Shown one piece after another: positions 25,282 to 34,690 of a DNA stretch of 64,000 nucleotides. The stretch comes from Promicromonospora iranensis. Its GTDB lineage: Bacteria; Actinomycetota; Actinomycetes; Actinomycetales; Cellulomonadaceae. Position 1 is the first letter of the stretch. Every line of letters begins with the position of its first letter. Below the pieces are notes generated by a model that worked only from the letters and a program-made list of their open reading frames with translations, did no database searches and was not told the origin of the DNA. The stretch lies in the NCBI RefSeq assembly GCF_028994805.1, contig NZ_JAJQQP010000008.1, forward strand, positions 255,305 through 319,304. The letters are read 5' to 3'. The position numbers and the translations under genes are program-made.

Positions 25282-26273
25282 TGCTGACCCTCGACAACCT
25301 CGACAAGGTCTACAAGACCGGCACCTTCGGCACGTCCGACCTGCACGCCGTACGCCAGGTCAGCCTCGACGTGCAACGCGGCGAGGTGGTGTCGCTGATC
25401 GGGGAGTCCGGCAGCGGCAAGTCGACCATCGGCAAGATGGTGCTCCACCTGCTCGACTCCTCCGGCGGCACGATGACGTTCGACGGGCGCGACGTCACCA
25501 AGCTCGGGTTCCGCGCCCGCCGCGAGTACTACCGCAAGGTCCAGGGCGTGTTCCAGGACCCGTTCTCGTCCTTCAACCCCATCTACAAGGTGGACCGGAC
25601 GTTCGAGACCCTCCGCAGGTCGTACTTTCCCCAGGTCTCCGGCAGCGAGTGGCGCTCGCGGCTGGACGACGCGCTCGCCGCCGTGACGCTCGAGCCCGAC
25701 GACATCCTCGGCAAGTTCCCGCACCAGCTGTCCGGCGGGCAGCTGCAGCGCCTGCTCATCGCACGCGCCCTGCTGCTCGACATCGAGCTGCTGGTCGCCG
25801 ACGAGATCATCTCCATGCTCGACGCCTCGACCCGCATCGACGTGCTCAACCTGCTGGGTGAGCTCAAGGGGCGTGGTCTGGGCATCCTGTTCGTCACGCA
25901 CGACCTCTCGCTCGGCAACTACGTCTCCGACCGGGTGGTCATCCTCTACAAGGGGCGCGTCGTGGAGCGGGGCGAGACGAGCGCCGTCTTCGACGACCCG
26001 CTGCACCCCTACACCCGCGACCTCCTGGCCTCGGTACCGCACCTGGACCGGACATGGGACGAGGTGGAGGCCGAGGAGGCGGAGCGCACCCAGCGCCTGG
26101 CGGGCCGCTGTCTCTACCACGAGGCGGTCACGGCTCAGGGCCGGTCCCTGGGCGAGGAGGCGGACTCGGCGGACGGCGTGCCCGACGGCGTCGGCCTGGT
26201 CGAGTACGCACCCGGACACTTCGTGGGGTGCTTCCGCAAGGCCGCGGAGGAGAGGTGCCCGGCAGCCACGTGA
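25281..26273 (+). CDS. ABC transporter ATP-binding protein, DppF/OppF type
   Basis: A 330-residue ATPase with Walker A GESGSGKST, Q-loop VFQDPFSSFNPI, signature LSGGQLQRLLIARAL and Walker B LLVADEIISMLDAST. It is the second half of the ATPase heterodimer. The oligopeptide-type C-terminal region is extended by about 60 acidic residues that are not typical. The ATG is shared with the stop of the previous gene. Last gene of the operon. Confidence 0.9.
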   Translation: MLTLDNLDKVYKTGTFGTSDLHAVRQVSLDVQRGEVVSLIGESGSGKSTIGKMVLHLLDSSGGTMTFDGRDVTKLGFRARREYYRKVQGVFQDPFSSFNPIYKVDRTFETLRRSYFPQVSGSEWRSRLDDALAAVTLEPDDILGKFPHQLSGGQLQRLLIARALLLDIELLVADEIISMLDASTRIDVLNLLGELKGRGLGILFVTHDLSLGNYVSDRVVILYKGRVVERGETSAVFDDPLHPYTRDLLASVPHLDRTWDEVEAEEAERTQRLAGRCLYHEAVTAQGRSLGEEADSADGVPDGVGLVEYAPGHFVGCFRKAAEERCPAAT

Positions 26274-26322
26274 ACGAGCGGAGACCGGCCGGTCGCCGGC
26301 GCCCGGCGCCCGGTCGGCTCCG

Positions 26323-27252
26323 CTAGGCCTCGATGAGCACCGGGACGCCGGGGTCCAGGTCGGCGAGCCGTTCGAAGTCGGTGCTCGTGAGCCGGACGCA
26401 GCCGTTGCTCACCGCCTGGCCCTGTCCGTCACCCACGTGAAGAGCCGTGGCCGCGTAGTCGGTGCCGTAGAAACCGTCCAGGGCCTCGCTCTGCATCGAG
26501 AGGAACACCGACAGGCCGGTGTTCACCGCCTCCGTGACGGTGAAGACCTGGGTGAGCCCGAGCGGCGTCGGCGTGGCCGGCGCGCCGACGGCGGCGGCGA
26601 GCTGCTCGCTGGTGCCGTCGGCGTGGTTGACCGTCACCGTGCGGTCGGACAGGTCGACCACCACCGACCGCATCTCTCGCCTCAGCACGATGTCGCTGCC
26701 ACGGAGCCAGCCCGCCGTCCCGTTGACCTTCTCGGGGTCGTGTGACGGCAGAGCACCACGTCCGTACGGGACGAGCACCTGGACCCATCCCGGCCGGCGG
26801 TCCAGCACGAGCCAGCGGGCCTCGGCGTCGTAGTAGGTCGACTCGAGAGCGAGGACCGGCGGCTCGGTCACGTCGGGGCGGATCCAGACCGGGATCCGGT
26901 CGTCCTTCGGCAACGCCACCGAGCCGGGCAGGCCCTGCAGGGACTCGGCCTCGGCCTGCGGCAGCCCGCGCGGCAGGATCTCGTCGATGCCCGGCCGGGG
27001 CAGGGAGGCCAGGGCGTAGACGGCGGGGGTCGGCGTCGGCTCCGGCGTGCTGGGGCTCGCCGACGGCGACGGGCTTGCCGACGGGGTCACGGCCGCCGCC
27101 GGCGCGGGCTCGTCGTCGGGCCGCAGACCGACCCAGAGCGCGGTCCCGAGCAGCACGACGGCGACGGCGCCCGCCACCCACGGCCAGATGCGCGCGGCAG
27201 AGCTGCTGCGCCGGTCCGGTGCCGCCGTCGGCCCGCTGTGCGTCTCCGTCAT
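26323..27252 (-). CDS. Membrane-anchored L,D-transpeptidase (YkuD domain)
   Basis: A 309-residue protein: short cytosolic tail, one transmembrane helix (WVAGAVAVVLLGTALWVGL), a Pro/Ser/Thr-rich stalk (about 50-85), an SH3-like central region and a C-terminal YkuD domain. The catalytic His and Cys are in LHVGDGQGQAVSNGCVRLT, matching the H-x..-S-x-G-C-x-R signature. Such enzymes make 3-3 cross-links in peptidoglycan outside the membrane and are the target of carbapenems. I start it at ATG 27252 (GAAGGGGATGAC upstream) rather than 27306. It is convergent with the ABC operon. Confidence 0.9.
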   Translation of the reverse strand: MTETHSGPTAAPDRRSSSAARIWPWVAGAVAVVLLGTALWVGLRPDDEPAPAAAVTPSASPSPSASPSTPEPTPTPAVYALASLPRPGIDEILPRGLPQAEAESLQGLPGSVALPKDDRIPVWIRPDVTEPPVLALESTYYDAEARWLVLDRRPGWVQVLVPYGRGALPSHDPEKVNGTAGWLRGSDIVLRREMRSVVVDLSDRTVTVNHADGTSEQLAAAVGAPATPTPLGLTQVFTVTEAVNTGLSVFLSMQSEALDGFYGTDYAATALHVGDGQGQAVSNGCVRLTSTDFERLADLDPGVPVLIEA

Positions 27253-27398
27253 GTCATCCCCTTCATGAGGTGCCGTCCGGCAGCGGACGGTACCGGCTTG
27301 TAACACTTGTCCGATATCTTCGTGGTCGCCCGAACCTCTGCGTACCCGAACTGTTGCAGACGCAGCCGCCCGACAGCCCTCGATAAAGGAGAGATCCC

Positions 27399-28736
27399 GT
27401 GGCCCCCGCCGACCGGACGTTCCCCGTCACGACCGTCCCGACGCGCCGTTCCCGCAGACTGGTCCTCACCGGTGCGATCTCGGTCGCCCTCATCTCGACC
27501 GGGTCTGCGTACCTGGCGATGGTCCAGTTCGGCATCGACGTACTCGCCATGAACCAGGGCACCGCGTACGCGACCGCGGGTGTCTTCGAGCTGTCTCTCG
27601 TCACCGTCGCCCTCCTGGCTCGCGAGGCCGCCCGGGACAACCGGCCCGGCGGCACCCTGCTCGCCCTGACCTGGGCCCTGTCGTCCGCGTCCGGTGTGTT
27701 CGCCGCGTGGCACGAGGCGTACATCGGCCACCCCGCCGGTGCGGTCCTGTTCAGGTTCATCGTGCCACTGCTCGCCGCCCTCATGTGGCACCTCGCGCTG
27801 ATCGGTGACCGGCACCTGGCCACCGGCACCTCCTGGTCGGCGATGCGCCAGTCCGCGCGCATGCACGCGCTCTTCCTGACCACGGAGGACCTGTTCCGGG
27901 CACAGAGCCTGCACGACGGGTCGCGGTCCGCCCGCCGCCGGCTCGCTCGGGCCGAGGCCGGACGCCGCAGGGCGCGCTCCGTGGCCCTGCGCACCGTCCC
28001 GCCCACGGAGATGCGCGCGCAGGTCGCCGCCTGGTGCGAGGCGCTCGCCGCGGTCGGGGACGGCACCGCCGACGTCGCCCGCCTGCACCTCGCCGACCGT
28101 CAGCGGCTGACCGGCATCCTCGTGAGCGACGAGCCTGTGGACGACCGGACGTCCGACACGTGGGCCGGCGCGCAGGACGGTGCCGCCGTCGGCGCGCCCG
28201 AGTACGAGAGCCGGGCCGTGGACGCCGTCGCCGCGGAGTTCGCCGACGGCCGCTCTGCCGCGCCGGGCCGGGACCAGGGCGCGTTCGACGGAGGTGTCCT
28301 CGACCGGGAGGGGTTCGACGAGGACCGGTTCGGCGAGGGCGTGTTCGACGAGGGCGTGTTCGACGGGGAGGCGACGCGTCGGCCCGCCCGGGTCAGCGCC
28401 GCTCACGGCACGCCGCGGCAAGGCGTGAGCGAGCGTGCTCCCGCGCCCGACGGCGATCCGGCGGAGCAGGGCGGCCCCGCGGTGCCTGTCGCGGAGCCGG
28501 CCGATGCGGCGGCCCGTGCCACGGAGAACGTCCGGGAAGCGCTGCCCCCGCGGCGCAGACCGCGTCGTGACACGCGGCTCGGGACGCAGGACGCCGAGCG
28601 CATGATCGACCTGCGTACCAAGGGCCGCAGCGTACGGGAGGTCGCGGAGGAGGTCGGCGTCAGTGAGTCGACGGTGCGCAAGCGGCTGCGGGAGTACACG
28701 GCGACGGGATCGATCCCGATCGTGAAGGCCCGCTGA
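27399..28736 (+). CDS. Membrane protein (DUF2637-like) with a C-terminal helix-turn-helix
   Basis: A 445-residue protein from GTG 27399 (AAAGGAG upstream). Residues 20-140 form four hydrophobic helices with conserved-looking polar residues (WHEAYIGHP); the layout and the SARRRLARAEAGRRRARS basic stretch after them resemble DUF2637/SpdB-like proteins. The middle (about 240-370) is acidic and repetitive (units like GVFDE). The last 45 residues are a clear HTH: MIDLRTKGRSVREVAEEVG followed by SESTVRKRLREY. If both parts act in one polypeptide this would be a membrane-tethered DNA-binding protein. DUF2637 genes usually occur on plasmids and integrative elements, but no other mobile gene is near. 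Confidence 0.65.
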   Translation: MAPADRTFPVTTVPTRRSRRLVLTGAISVALISTGSAYLAMVQFGIDVLAMNQGTAYATAGVFELSLVTVALLAREAARDNRPGGTLLALTWALSSASGVFAAWHEAYIGHPAGAVLFRFIVPLLAALMWHLALIGDRHLATGTSWSAMRQSARMHALFLTTEDLFRAQSLHDGSRSARRRLARAEAGRRRARSVALRTVPPTEMRAQVAAWCEALAAVGDGTADVARLHLADRQRLTGILVSDEPVDDRTSDTWAGAQDGAAVGAPEYESRAVDAVAAEFADGRSAAPGRDQGAFDGGVLDREGFDEDRFGEGVFDEGVFDGEATRRPARVSAAHGTPRQGVSERAPAPDGDPAEQGGPAVPVAEPADAAARATENVREALPPRRRPRRDTRLGTQDAERMIDLRTKGRSVREVAEEVGVSESTVRKRLREYTATGSIPIVKAR

Positions 28737-28794
28737 CGACGGCCGGCGAGCCCGCCGCGCCCCGTGCCCGCCCCGTTCCTGCTCCGCCCCGTCC

Positions 28795-30024
28795 CTACTC
28801 CGCCGAGCCGGCGTGGGCGATGCTGCCCAGGGACCGCCAGATCAGGACCAGCGTGATCCCGGCGCCGACGAAGCCGAACCAGAAGGGGGCGGCCAGCCCC
28901 CACTGCTCGGCGATGACTCCGCCGAGTGCGTTGCCGAGCAGGATCCCGCCGAAGATGCTCACCATGTTGAGCGAGCTCACTCGGCCCTGGAGCTCGATCG
29001 GGGTGGCACGTTGGCGTACGGCGTTGGAGATGGCGCCCCAGATGAAGGCATAGACGCCGAACGCGAACATCGCGACGAGGGCGCCCCAGTGGGTCGTGTT
29101 GAGGGCCAGGGCGAGGTGCCACAGCACCTCGCAGGTCAGGACCACCCGCATCAGCGTCGCGAACGGGACACGCCTCTGCAACCGGTCGAAGACGAGCGTG
29201 CTGACCAGGCCACCCACGGCTGAGGCGGTGGTCAGCAGGCCGAACTGGAGGGTGCTCATGCCGAGGTGCTCGGTCGCGTAGAGCACGAACACCCCCATGG
29301 GCGCGGCGTAGGTCACGTTGAACGTGAGGATCGTCAGCATCAGCGTGCGCACGGCGGGGTTGCGCCATACCCAGCGCAGGCCCTCGGTGATGTCCTGGCG
29401 GAGGTGCGTGCGGGTCGCCCTCGCGGGGACCGGAGTAACCACGATCCGCGACACCAGCAGGATCGCCAGCGTGGCCGTGACCGCCTGGACCAGGAACGGC
29501 CACGCCGCACCGGCGGCGAACAGGAAGGCGCCGAGGGGTGGCCCGGCGAGCTGGTTCGCCGTCACGAATCCGGCCATGAGCCGGGCCTGACCGATCGCGA
29601 GATCCGCCTTGGGGGTCACCATCGGCAGGAGCGTCTGGCTCGCGGAGTCGGCGAACACCTCGGCCACGCCCAGGGCGAGCATGACGACCAGGACGACGCC
29701 GATGTTGGCGGCGTCCGTGACGATGAAGGCGCACAGCGCGACGATCACTGCCGCGCGCAGCCCGTTGGCGACCATCACCATGCGGCGACGGTCCAGGCGG
29801 TCCGCCAGCGCGCCGGCCCAGAGGCCGAACACGAGCCACGGGAGCCGCTGGAGCATCGCGGCGAGCGCGACGAGGAAGGCGCTGTCGGTCTGCGACGCGA
29901 CCAGCAGAGGGCCGGCGGCGAGCGCGATGCCGTCGCCGATGTTGCTCGTCCAGGAGGACGTCACGAGCCAGCGGAACGACCGGCCCAGCCGGCGGGGGAA
30001 GACTGCCTCGACGAGTGCGCTCAC
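28795..30024 (-). CDS. MFS transporter (MFS_3 / EntS-like exporter)
   Basis: A 409-residue, 12-helix major facilitator with the loop-2/3 motif GALADRLDRRRMVMVAN and a second copy-like region in the C half (FDRLQRRVPF). The pattern VTSSWTSNIGDGIALAAGPLL at the start, and length near 410, fit the MFS_3 exporter branch that includes the siderophore exporter EntS. Substrate unknown. The start is GTG 30024; only 58 nt separate its stop from the convergent HTH protein and no strong hairpin is seen there. Confidence 0.85.
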   Translation of the reverse strand: MSALVEAVFPRRLGRSFRWLVTSSWTSNIGDGIALAAGPLLVASQTDSAFLVALAAMLQRLPWLVFGLWAGALADRLDRRRMVMVANGLRAAVIVALCAFIVTDAANIGVVLVVMLALGVAEVFADSASQTLLPMVTPKADLAIGQARLMAGFVTANQLAGPPLGAFLFAAGAAWPFLVQAVTATLAILLVSRIVVTPVPARATRTHLRQDITEGLRWVWRNPAVRTLMLTILTFNVTYAAPMGVFVLYATEHLGMSTLQFGLLTTASAVGGLVSTLVFDRLQRRVPFATLMRVVLTCEVLWHLALALNTTHWGALVAMFAFGVYAFIWGAISNAVRQRATPIELQGRVSSLNMVSIFGGILLGNALGGVIAEQWGLAAPFWFGFVGAGITLVLIWRSLGSIAHAGSAE

Positions 30025-30285
30025 AAACCTACGAGTCTAGGAACGGCGTCCAGGCTTTTTTCCACCGCTCGGGCGGGGCTGGCCGAGGGGGTGATATCAG
30101 CCACGCCGGAAAGGGTGTTCCCGACATCGTGCGGGTGCTGCGAGCCGGTCCGACGGCAGAGCGCCAGCTGGATGCGTGACGGGCGGAACTCTGCGGATCA
30201 GCGCGGGGGAGTGGGGCGCCGCGAATGTTTCGACAACGTTTTAGGGTCGTACGTCCCAGCAGTTGGACGATCGTCCGACTCGGTG

Positions 30286-30430
30286 TTGACGTCCGCCGGG
30301 AACAGGTGCAGACTCTCACAAGACGGTGCGCATCGCCCGCCCCCTGCGCGGTGCGCACTGTCATACCCCGTCGGGCTCCGGCCCGTCTGCAAGAGCCCCT
30401 TCGGACCCCCTGCCGAAGGGGCTCTCTGCA
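30286..30430 (+). ncRNA. Candidate small RNA or leader transcript
   Basis: In the 588-nt gap between the MFS gene and the large helicase-like gene there is a TTGACG at 30286-30291, a 17-nt spacer and a weak CAGACT at 30309. About 80 nt downstream is a 13-bp perfect stem (AGAGCCCCTTCGG, 30392-30404, with 30413-30425) followed by CTGCATT. This promoter-like plus terminator-like arrangement would give a transcript of about 110 nt. No credible protein is encoded anywhere in the gap. The assignment is speculative. Confidence 0.3.
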
Positions 30431-30612
30431 TTCCCGGAAGACGTCCGTCCGACACCCTCCTCCGCCGCCGGTTCGACGCCCCCGCCGCCGTGTCAGAACC
30501 CACGCACCCGGAGGGGCCGCGGGTCCGACACGCCCGGACAGTTCGGTGGACCCGGCGTGTCGCGCGGCGTGGCGTCCGACCCTTGCGGACGCCACACGGT
30601 TAGCGTGCTGGT

Positions 30613-33600
30613 GTGAACGCTGCACGCCGCCAGACCGCAGCCGCCTCCGAGATCTCGGCCGACCTGTCCGAGGAGCTCTCGGCCGCGCTGAACGACGAGA
30701 CAGTGGACCCGGCCACCGAGCTGGCCGCGTCGGAGGCCCCGGGGTCCACACCGGACGGTGTCCGGGACCCCATGACCGAGTCGGTCGCGCGCTGGCGCGC
30801 CGGGCTGGTCCGGCTCGCCGGGGGATCCTCCCTGGCCGACGTCGGACTGCTGGGCGAGGCGGTCATCGACCTGTCGACGGCACACCCCTCGGGCGTCGCC
30901 CAGCTCTTCGCGGGCCGGCCCACGCGCCTGTCCAACCTGGTGCGCGAGGCCGGCGCGCTGCCGAGCGCCCGGCGCCGGGCGCGGGCGGTCGCCGCGCGCT
31001 CGGCCGAGCACGCGCAGCGGTACGGGGTGTCACCGACCTACCTGGCGATCGGCGTGGCCACGTGGACGGAGCGGCCGGCCACCGGCGGCAGCCCGAACGA
31101 CATGGAGGCCATCACCCGGGTGCTCGGTCCGGCGAGCGCGGCTCCGGCACCCGAGCAGGACTCCGCCGACAGCCCCGCCGACGCACCGGCGCTCACCGGC
31201 TCCGTCCCGATCGTGACGCTGGCCATGCCCTCCGGTCGCGCCGCGTCGCCGTCGGACGACGACAGGGACGACGAACCGCGCGTGGTGCGCGCGCCCGTGC
31301 TGCTCCGGCCGGTCATGCTCACGCCGCGGAGCGACGGCGAGGGCGACTACGACATCACGCTCGACCCCACCGTCGAGATCAACCCGGTGGTGGCGCGGAC
31401 GCTGCGTGCCCACGGCGCCCTGATCGACCCGGCGGCGCTGGCCAGGGCGACGTTCACGCTCGCCGGCTTCAACCCTTCGGACGTGCTGGATCGCGTCGCG
31501 AGCCTGGGCTCAGCGGTGCTCGGCGAGTTCCAGCTCGACCGGCGGGTCCTGGTCGGCACGTTCGTGCACCCGGGACAGGTGCTGGTCGACGACCTCGACG
31601 AGCTCGCCCCGTCGCTGGGGCAGCACGAGGTGGTCTCGGCGCTCGGTGGCGTGGACAGCTCGGTCACGCGCCTCGGGAAGGTAGAGCTCCCCGGACCCCG
31701 CGTGGGCGACGCCGACCCGGCGCACGAGCGCGGCGTCGGCGACCTGGACCCGCACCAGCGGCACGTCGTGGACGCCCTGGCCACGGGCAGCCACCTGTTC
31801 GTCGACGCTCCGGTCGGGTCGGACGTCGCAGGCACGCTGGCCGCCGTCGTCGCCGAGGCGAACGCGAGCGGCCGGTCCGTGCTGTACGTCCCGGGGCACC
31901 GCCGTGCCGCCGACGCGCTGGCCGCGCGGCTGGATTCGCTCGGCCTGGGCGGCCTGCTGCTCGACATCGCGCCGGTCCCGACCTGGCGCACCTCGACGTC
32001 GCGCCGCCTGCTGGAAGCGATGGCACCGGTCCAGGAGCGGATCGACATCGACGAGGTGGCCCGTGTGCGGGACGCGCTGATCGGCTCCCGGGCGCAGCTC
32101 GCCGGCTACATCGAGGCGCTGCACCGGGTGCGCGACCCGTGGCGGGTCTCCGCGTACGACGCCCTGCAGGCGCTGGCCCGGCTCACGTCCGAGCGGCCCG
32201 CCCCGGCCACCCGCGTGCGGCTCGACCCGGAGACGGTGCTGGCGCTGGGCGCCGAGCGCCGTGCGGAGCTCGCCGCGGACCTCGAGCGGGTGGCCGACCT
32301 GGGCGCGTTCACGCTGAAGTCCTCGTCGAGCCCCTGGTTCGGCGCGCACATCCTGACCGACGACGACGCCCGCGCCGCCCTCGCCCGCGTCACGCGCCTC
32401 GGCGAGCAGACGCTGCCCGAGCTGCGCAAGCAGATCGAGTACGTGGCGCGGGTGACCGGTCTGGTCAAGGCGGCCACCGCCCGCCAGTGGGGCGAGCAGC
32501 TCGCCATGCTGGGCGGCATGCGGGGCACGCTCGACGTGTTCCAGCCGATGGTCTTCGAGCGCACCGCCGCGGACATGGTGCAGGCCACGGCCTCCCGCCG
32601 GGACCGTGCCGAGCAGGGCGTCGAGATGGGCTGGCTGGCACGGCGCCGCCTGAAGCGGCGCGCCCGCGAGATGGTGCGCCCGGGCGTCCGGGTGCCGGAC
32701 ATGCACGCGGCCCTCGTCGAGGTGCAGCGGCAGCGCGAGGTGTGGCAGGCGCAGTGCCCGCGGGGCGGCTGGCCGACACTCCCCGAGGGCCTGGCCGCCG
32801 TCGAGGAGACGTACGAGGCGGTCCGGATCGACCTGGAGGCGCTCGAGCCCGTCCTGCGTTCCTCGCAGGCGGGTGGAGGGCTGCTCGACCTCGACCTGTT
32901 CGCCCTGGTCCAGCGGCTCGCCTCCCTGGCGGAGACGGAGGACGCGCTGACGCCGCTGCCCGAGCGGACCGCCGTGCTGCGCCGCCTGCGCAAGGCCGGT
33001 CTCGGCGAGCTGGTCGACGACCTCGGCGACCGCCGCGTGGAGACCGACCTCGTGGGGCCGGAGCTGGAGCTGTCGTGGTGGTCGTCGGTGTTCGAGCAGA
33101 TCCTGGCTACCGAGCCCGATCTCGCCGGGCAGGACGGCGCCGGCCTGGACGCCCTCGCCGGACGGTTCCGCGAGCTCGACCGCCGGCACGTCGCCTCCCT
33201 GTCCGCGCCGGTGCGGGCCGCGGTGCGTGCGCACCTCGGTTCGGCGATGCGCGACGAGCGGGAGGACGCCGAGGCCCTCTACGCGGAGCTCGTCGGCGGC
33301 GGACTGAGCTCGATGCGCGACCTCGTGTCGGCGCACGGCTCGACCGTGCGGCGCCTGCGGCCCACCTGGGTGTCGACGCCGACGATGGTGCCGCACCTGC
33401 TGCCCGCCGAGCGTGGTGCCGACCTGGTGATCCTCGACGCCGTCCAGCACGTGCCGGTCGAGGTCGTCGTGCCGGCGCTGGCGCGGGGGCACCAGATCGT
33501 CGTGGTCGGCGACCCCCGGTCGGCGTCGGGCACCGCGGTGCGGGACCTGGCACGGCTCCTGCCGCGGGTCACGCTGCAGCCCGAGCCCGCGCGGCGGGAC

Positions 33601-34653
33601 CCGCAGCTGACGGCACTGCTGGCCGCGCACGGGTACGAGGGCATCATGCGGCCCGCGCCCGTGCCGCGGACCGAGGCGCTCGTGCACTTCTCGCTCGTGG
33701 ACGGGACGGGGATGCCCGACCCGGTCTCCGGCACCGTCGAGTCGACGCAGGCCGAGGTGGAGCGGGTGGTCGACCTCGCGATCGAGCACGCGATGACCCG
33801 GCCCGAGGAGACCTTCGGCATCGTCACCGTCACGGCCGCGCACGCCGACCGCATCCGCGAGCGGCTGCTCGCCGAGGTGCGGGCCAACCCCGCGCTCGCA
33901 CCGTTCTTCGCCGGGTCGCGGCCCGAGCCGGTGGTGGTCGCCGACGTCACGGGCGTGGCGGGCCTGGCGCGCGACACGATCGTGCTGACGCTCGGCTTCG
34001 GGCGGACGCCGCACGGCCGCGTGCTGCACCGGTTCGGCGTGCTGGGCGAGGGCGGCGGCGACGCGATGCTGCTCGGCTCGCTGGGCGCGGCACGCAAGCG
34101 GCTGCACGTGGTGTCGTGCTTCCCGGCCTCCGACCTCGACCCGGAGCGGCTGCGCGGGCCGGGGCCGCAGATGCTGGCGAAGGTGCTGTCCTTCGCCGAG
34201 GAGCGCTCCGGGCTCGCCGACCAGGTGGAGATCGGGAACGGGGTGGACGTGGCCCGGTCCGTCGACCGCCTGGTCGTGGACCTGGGGGAGCGGCTGTGGC
34301 GCTCGGGCCTCGTGGTCGAGACCGACTACGGCCTGCCCGGCGGCGACCGGATCCCGCTCGCGGTGGGGCACCCCGACCTCCCCGGCGAGCTGCTCGTCGC
34401 GGTCCTGACCGACGACGCCGCCTACGTGGCCGAACCCTCCATCCGCGTGCGCGACCGGCAGCTCGCGGAGCAGCTCGAGCGGCTCGGCTGGGTGGTCGCG
34501 CAGGTGTGGTCGGCCGCCGCGTTCCTGGACCCGGACGCCGAGGCGGAGCGGGTGCGGCGCGTGGTGATGGCCGTCCGCGACGCCCGGGTGGGCGTCTCCG
34601 GCGGCGTGCCGCCGGCGGCGGAGCTGGTGGTCCCGCAGGTGCTGGACGACTGA
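30613..34653 (+). CDS. Giant helicase-like protein with eroded ATPase and nuclease motifs
   Basis: A 1346-residue protein, probably leaderless (TAGCGT at 30601, then GTG at 30613). Residues 377-400 look like the start of an SF1 (Upf1/DNA2-like) helicase core (LDPHQRHVVDALATGSHLFV), but the Walker A position reads DAPVGSDVAGTL, lacking the GKT/GKS. The Walker B position near residue 938 reads LVILDAVQHV where DEA-Q is expected, while motif III (VVVGDPRSASG) is kept. A long coiled central insert (about 480-900) follows the first motif. The last 110 residues resemble the MTES_1575/Vsr-like endonuclease-fold domain found at the end of DUF4011-type helicases, but the usual acidic catalytic positions read GDRIPLAV and LLVAVLTDD. 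It is probably an ATP- and nuclease-inactive descendant kept for a structural role. Family naming is from memory. Confidence 0.65.
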   Translation: MNAARRQTAAASEISADLSEELSAALNDETVDPATELAASEAPGSTPDGVRDPMTESVARWRAGLVRLAGGSSLADVGLLGEAVIDLSTAHPSGVAQLFAGRPTRLSNLVREAGALPSARRRARAVAARSAEHAQRYGVSPTYLAIGVATWTERPATGGSPNDMEAITRVLGPASAAPAPEQDSADSPADAPALTGSVPIVTLAMPSGRAASPSDDDRDDEPRVVRAPVLLRPVMLTPRSDGEGDYDITLDPTVEINPVVARTLRAHGALIDPAALARATFTLAGFNPSDVLDRVASLGSAVLGEFQLDRRVLVGTFVHPGQVLVDDLDELAPSLGQHEVVSALGGVDSSVTRLGKVELPGPRVGDADPAHERGVGDLDPHQRHVVDALATGSHLFVDAPVGSDVAGTLAAVVAEANASGRSVLYVPGHRRAADALAARLDSLGLGGLLLDIAPVPTWRTSTSRRLLEAMAPVQERIDIDEVARVRDALIGSRAQLAGYIEALHRVRDPWRVSAYDALQALARLTSERPAPATRVRLDPETVLALGAERRAELAADLERVADLGAFTLKSSSSPWFGAHILTDDDARAALARVTRLGEQTLPELRKQIEYVARVTGLVKAATARQWGEQLAMLGGMRGTLDVFQPMVFERTAADMVQATASRRDRAEQGVEMGWLARRRLKRRAREMVRPGVRVPDMHAALVEVQRQREVWQAQCPRGGWPTLPEGLAAVEETYEAVRIDLEALEPVLRSSQAGGGLLDLDLFALVQRLASLAETEDALTPLPERTAVLRRLRKAGLGELVDDLGDRRVETDLVGPELELSWWSSVFEQILATEPDLAGQDGAGLDALAGRFRELDRRHVASLSAPVRAAVRAHLGSAMRDEREDAEALYAELVGGGLSSMRDLVSAHGSTVRRLRPTWVSTPTMVPHLLPAERGADLVILDAVQHVPVEVVVPALARGHQIVVVGDPRSASGTAVRDLARLLPRVTLQPEPARRDPQLTALLAAHGYEGIMRPAPVPRTEALVHFSLVDGTGMPDPVSGTVESTQAEVERVVDLAIEHAMTRPEETFGIVTVTAAHADRIRERLLAEVRANPALAPFFAGSRPEPVVVADVTGVAGLARDTIVLTLGFGRTPHGRVLHRFGVLGEGGGDAMLLGSLGAARKRLHVVSCFPASDLDPERLRGPGPQMLAKVLSFAEERSGLADQVEIGNGVDVARSVDRLVVDLGERLWRSGLVVETDYGLPGGDRIPLAVGHPDLPGELLVAVLTDDAAYVAEPSIRVRDRQLAEQLERLGWVVAQVWSAAAFLDPDAEAERVRRVVMAVRDARVGVSGGVPPAAELVVPQVLDD

Positions 34654-34690
34654 CGGGCCGGGCCGGGCCGGGCTCGGGCTCGGGTGAGGT

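Noticed and set aside
26274..26322. Terminator between the ABC operon and the L,D-transpeptidase
   Set aside because: Pairing of GCGGAGACCGG with its downstream partner has several mismatches in a very GC-rich stretch, too weak to list.
28256..28375. Pentapeptide-repeat domain in the membrane-HTH protein
   Set aside because: Units such as GVFDE recur a few times but do not keep the central Leu/Phe spacing of a true pentapeptide-repeat coil; it is a short acidic low-complexity stretch.
30029..30130. Short minus-strand ORF ending RWKKAWTPFLDS after the MFS start
   Set aside because: No ribosome site, no upstream domain, and the rest of the frame is Arg/Pro-rich noise.
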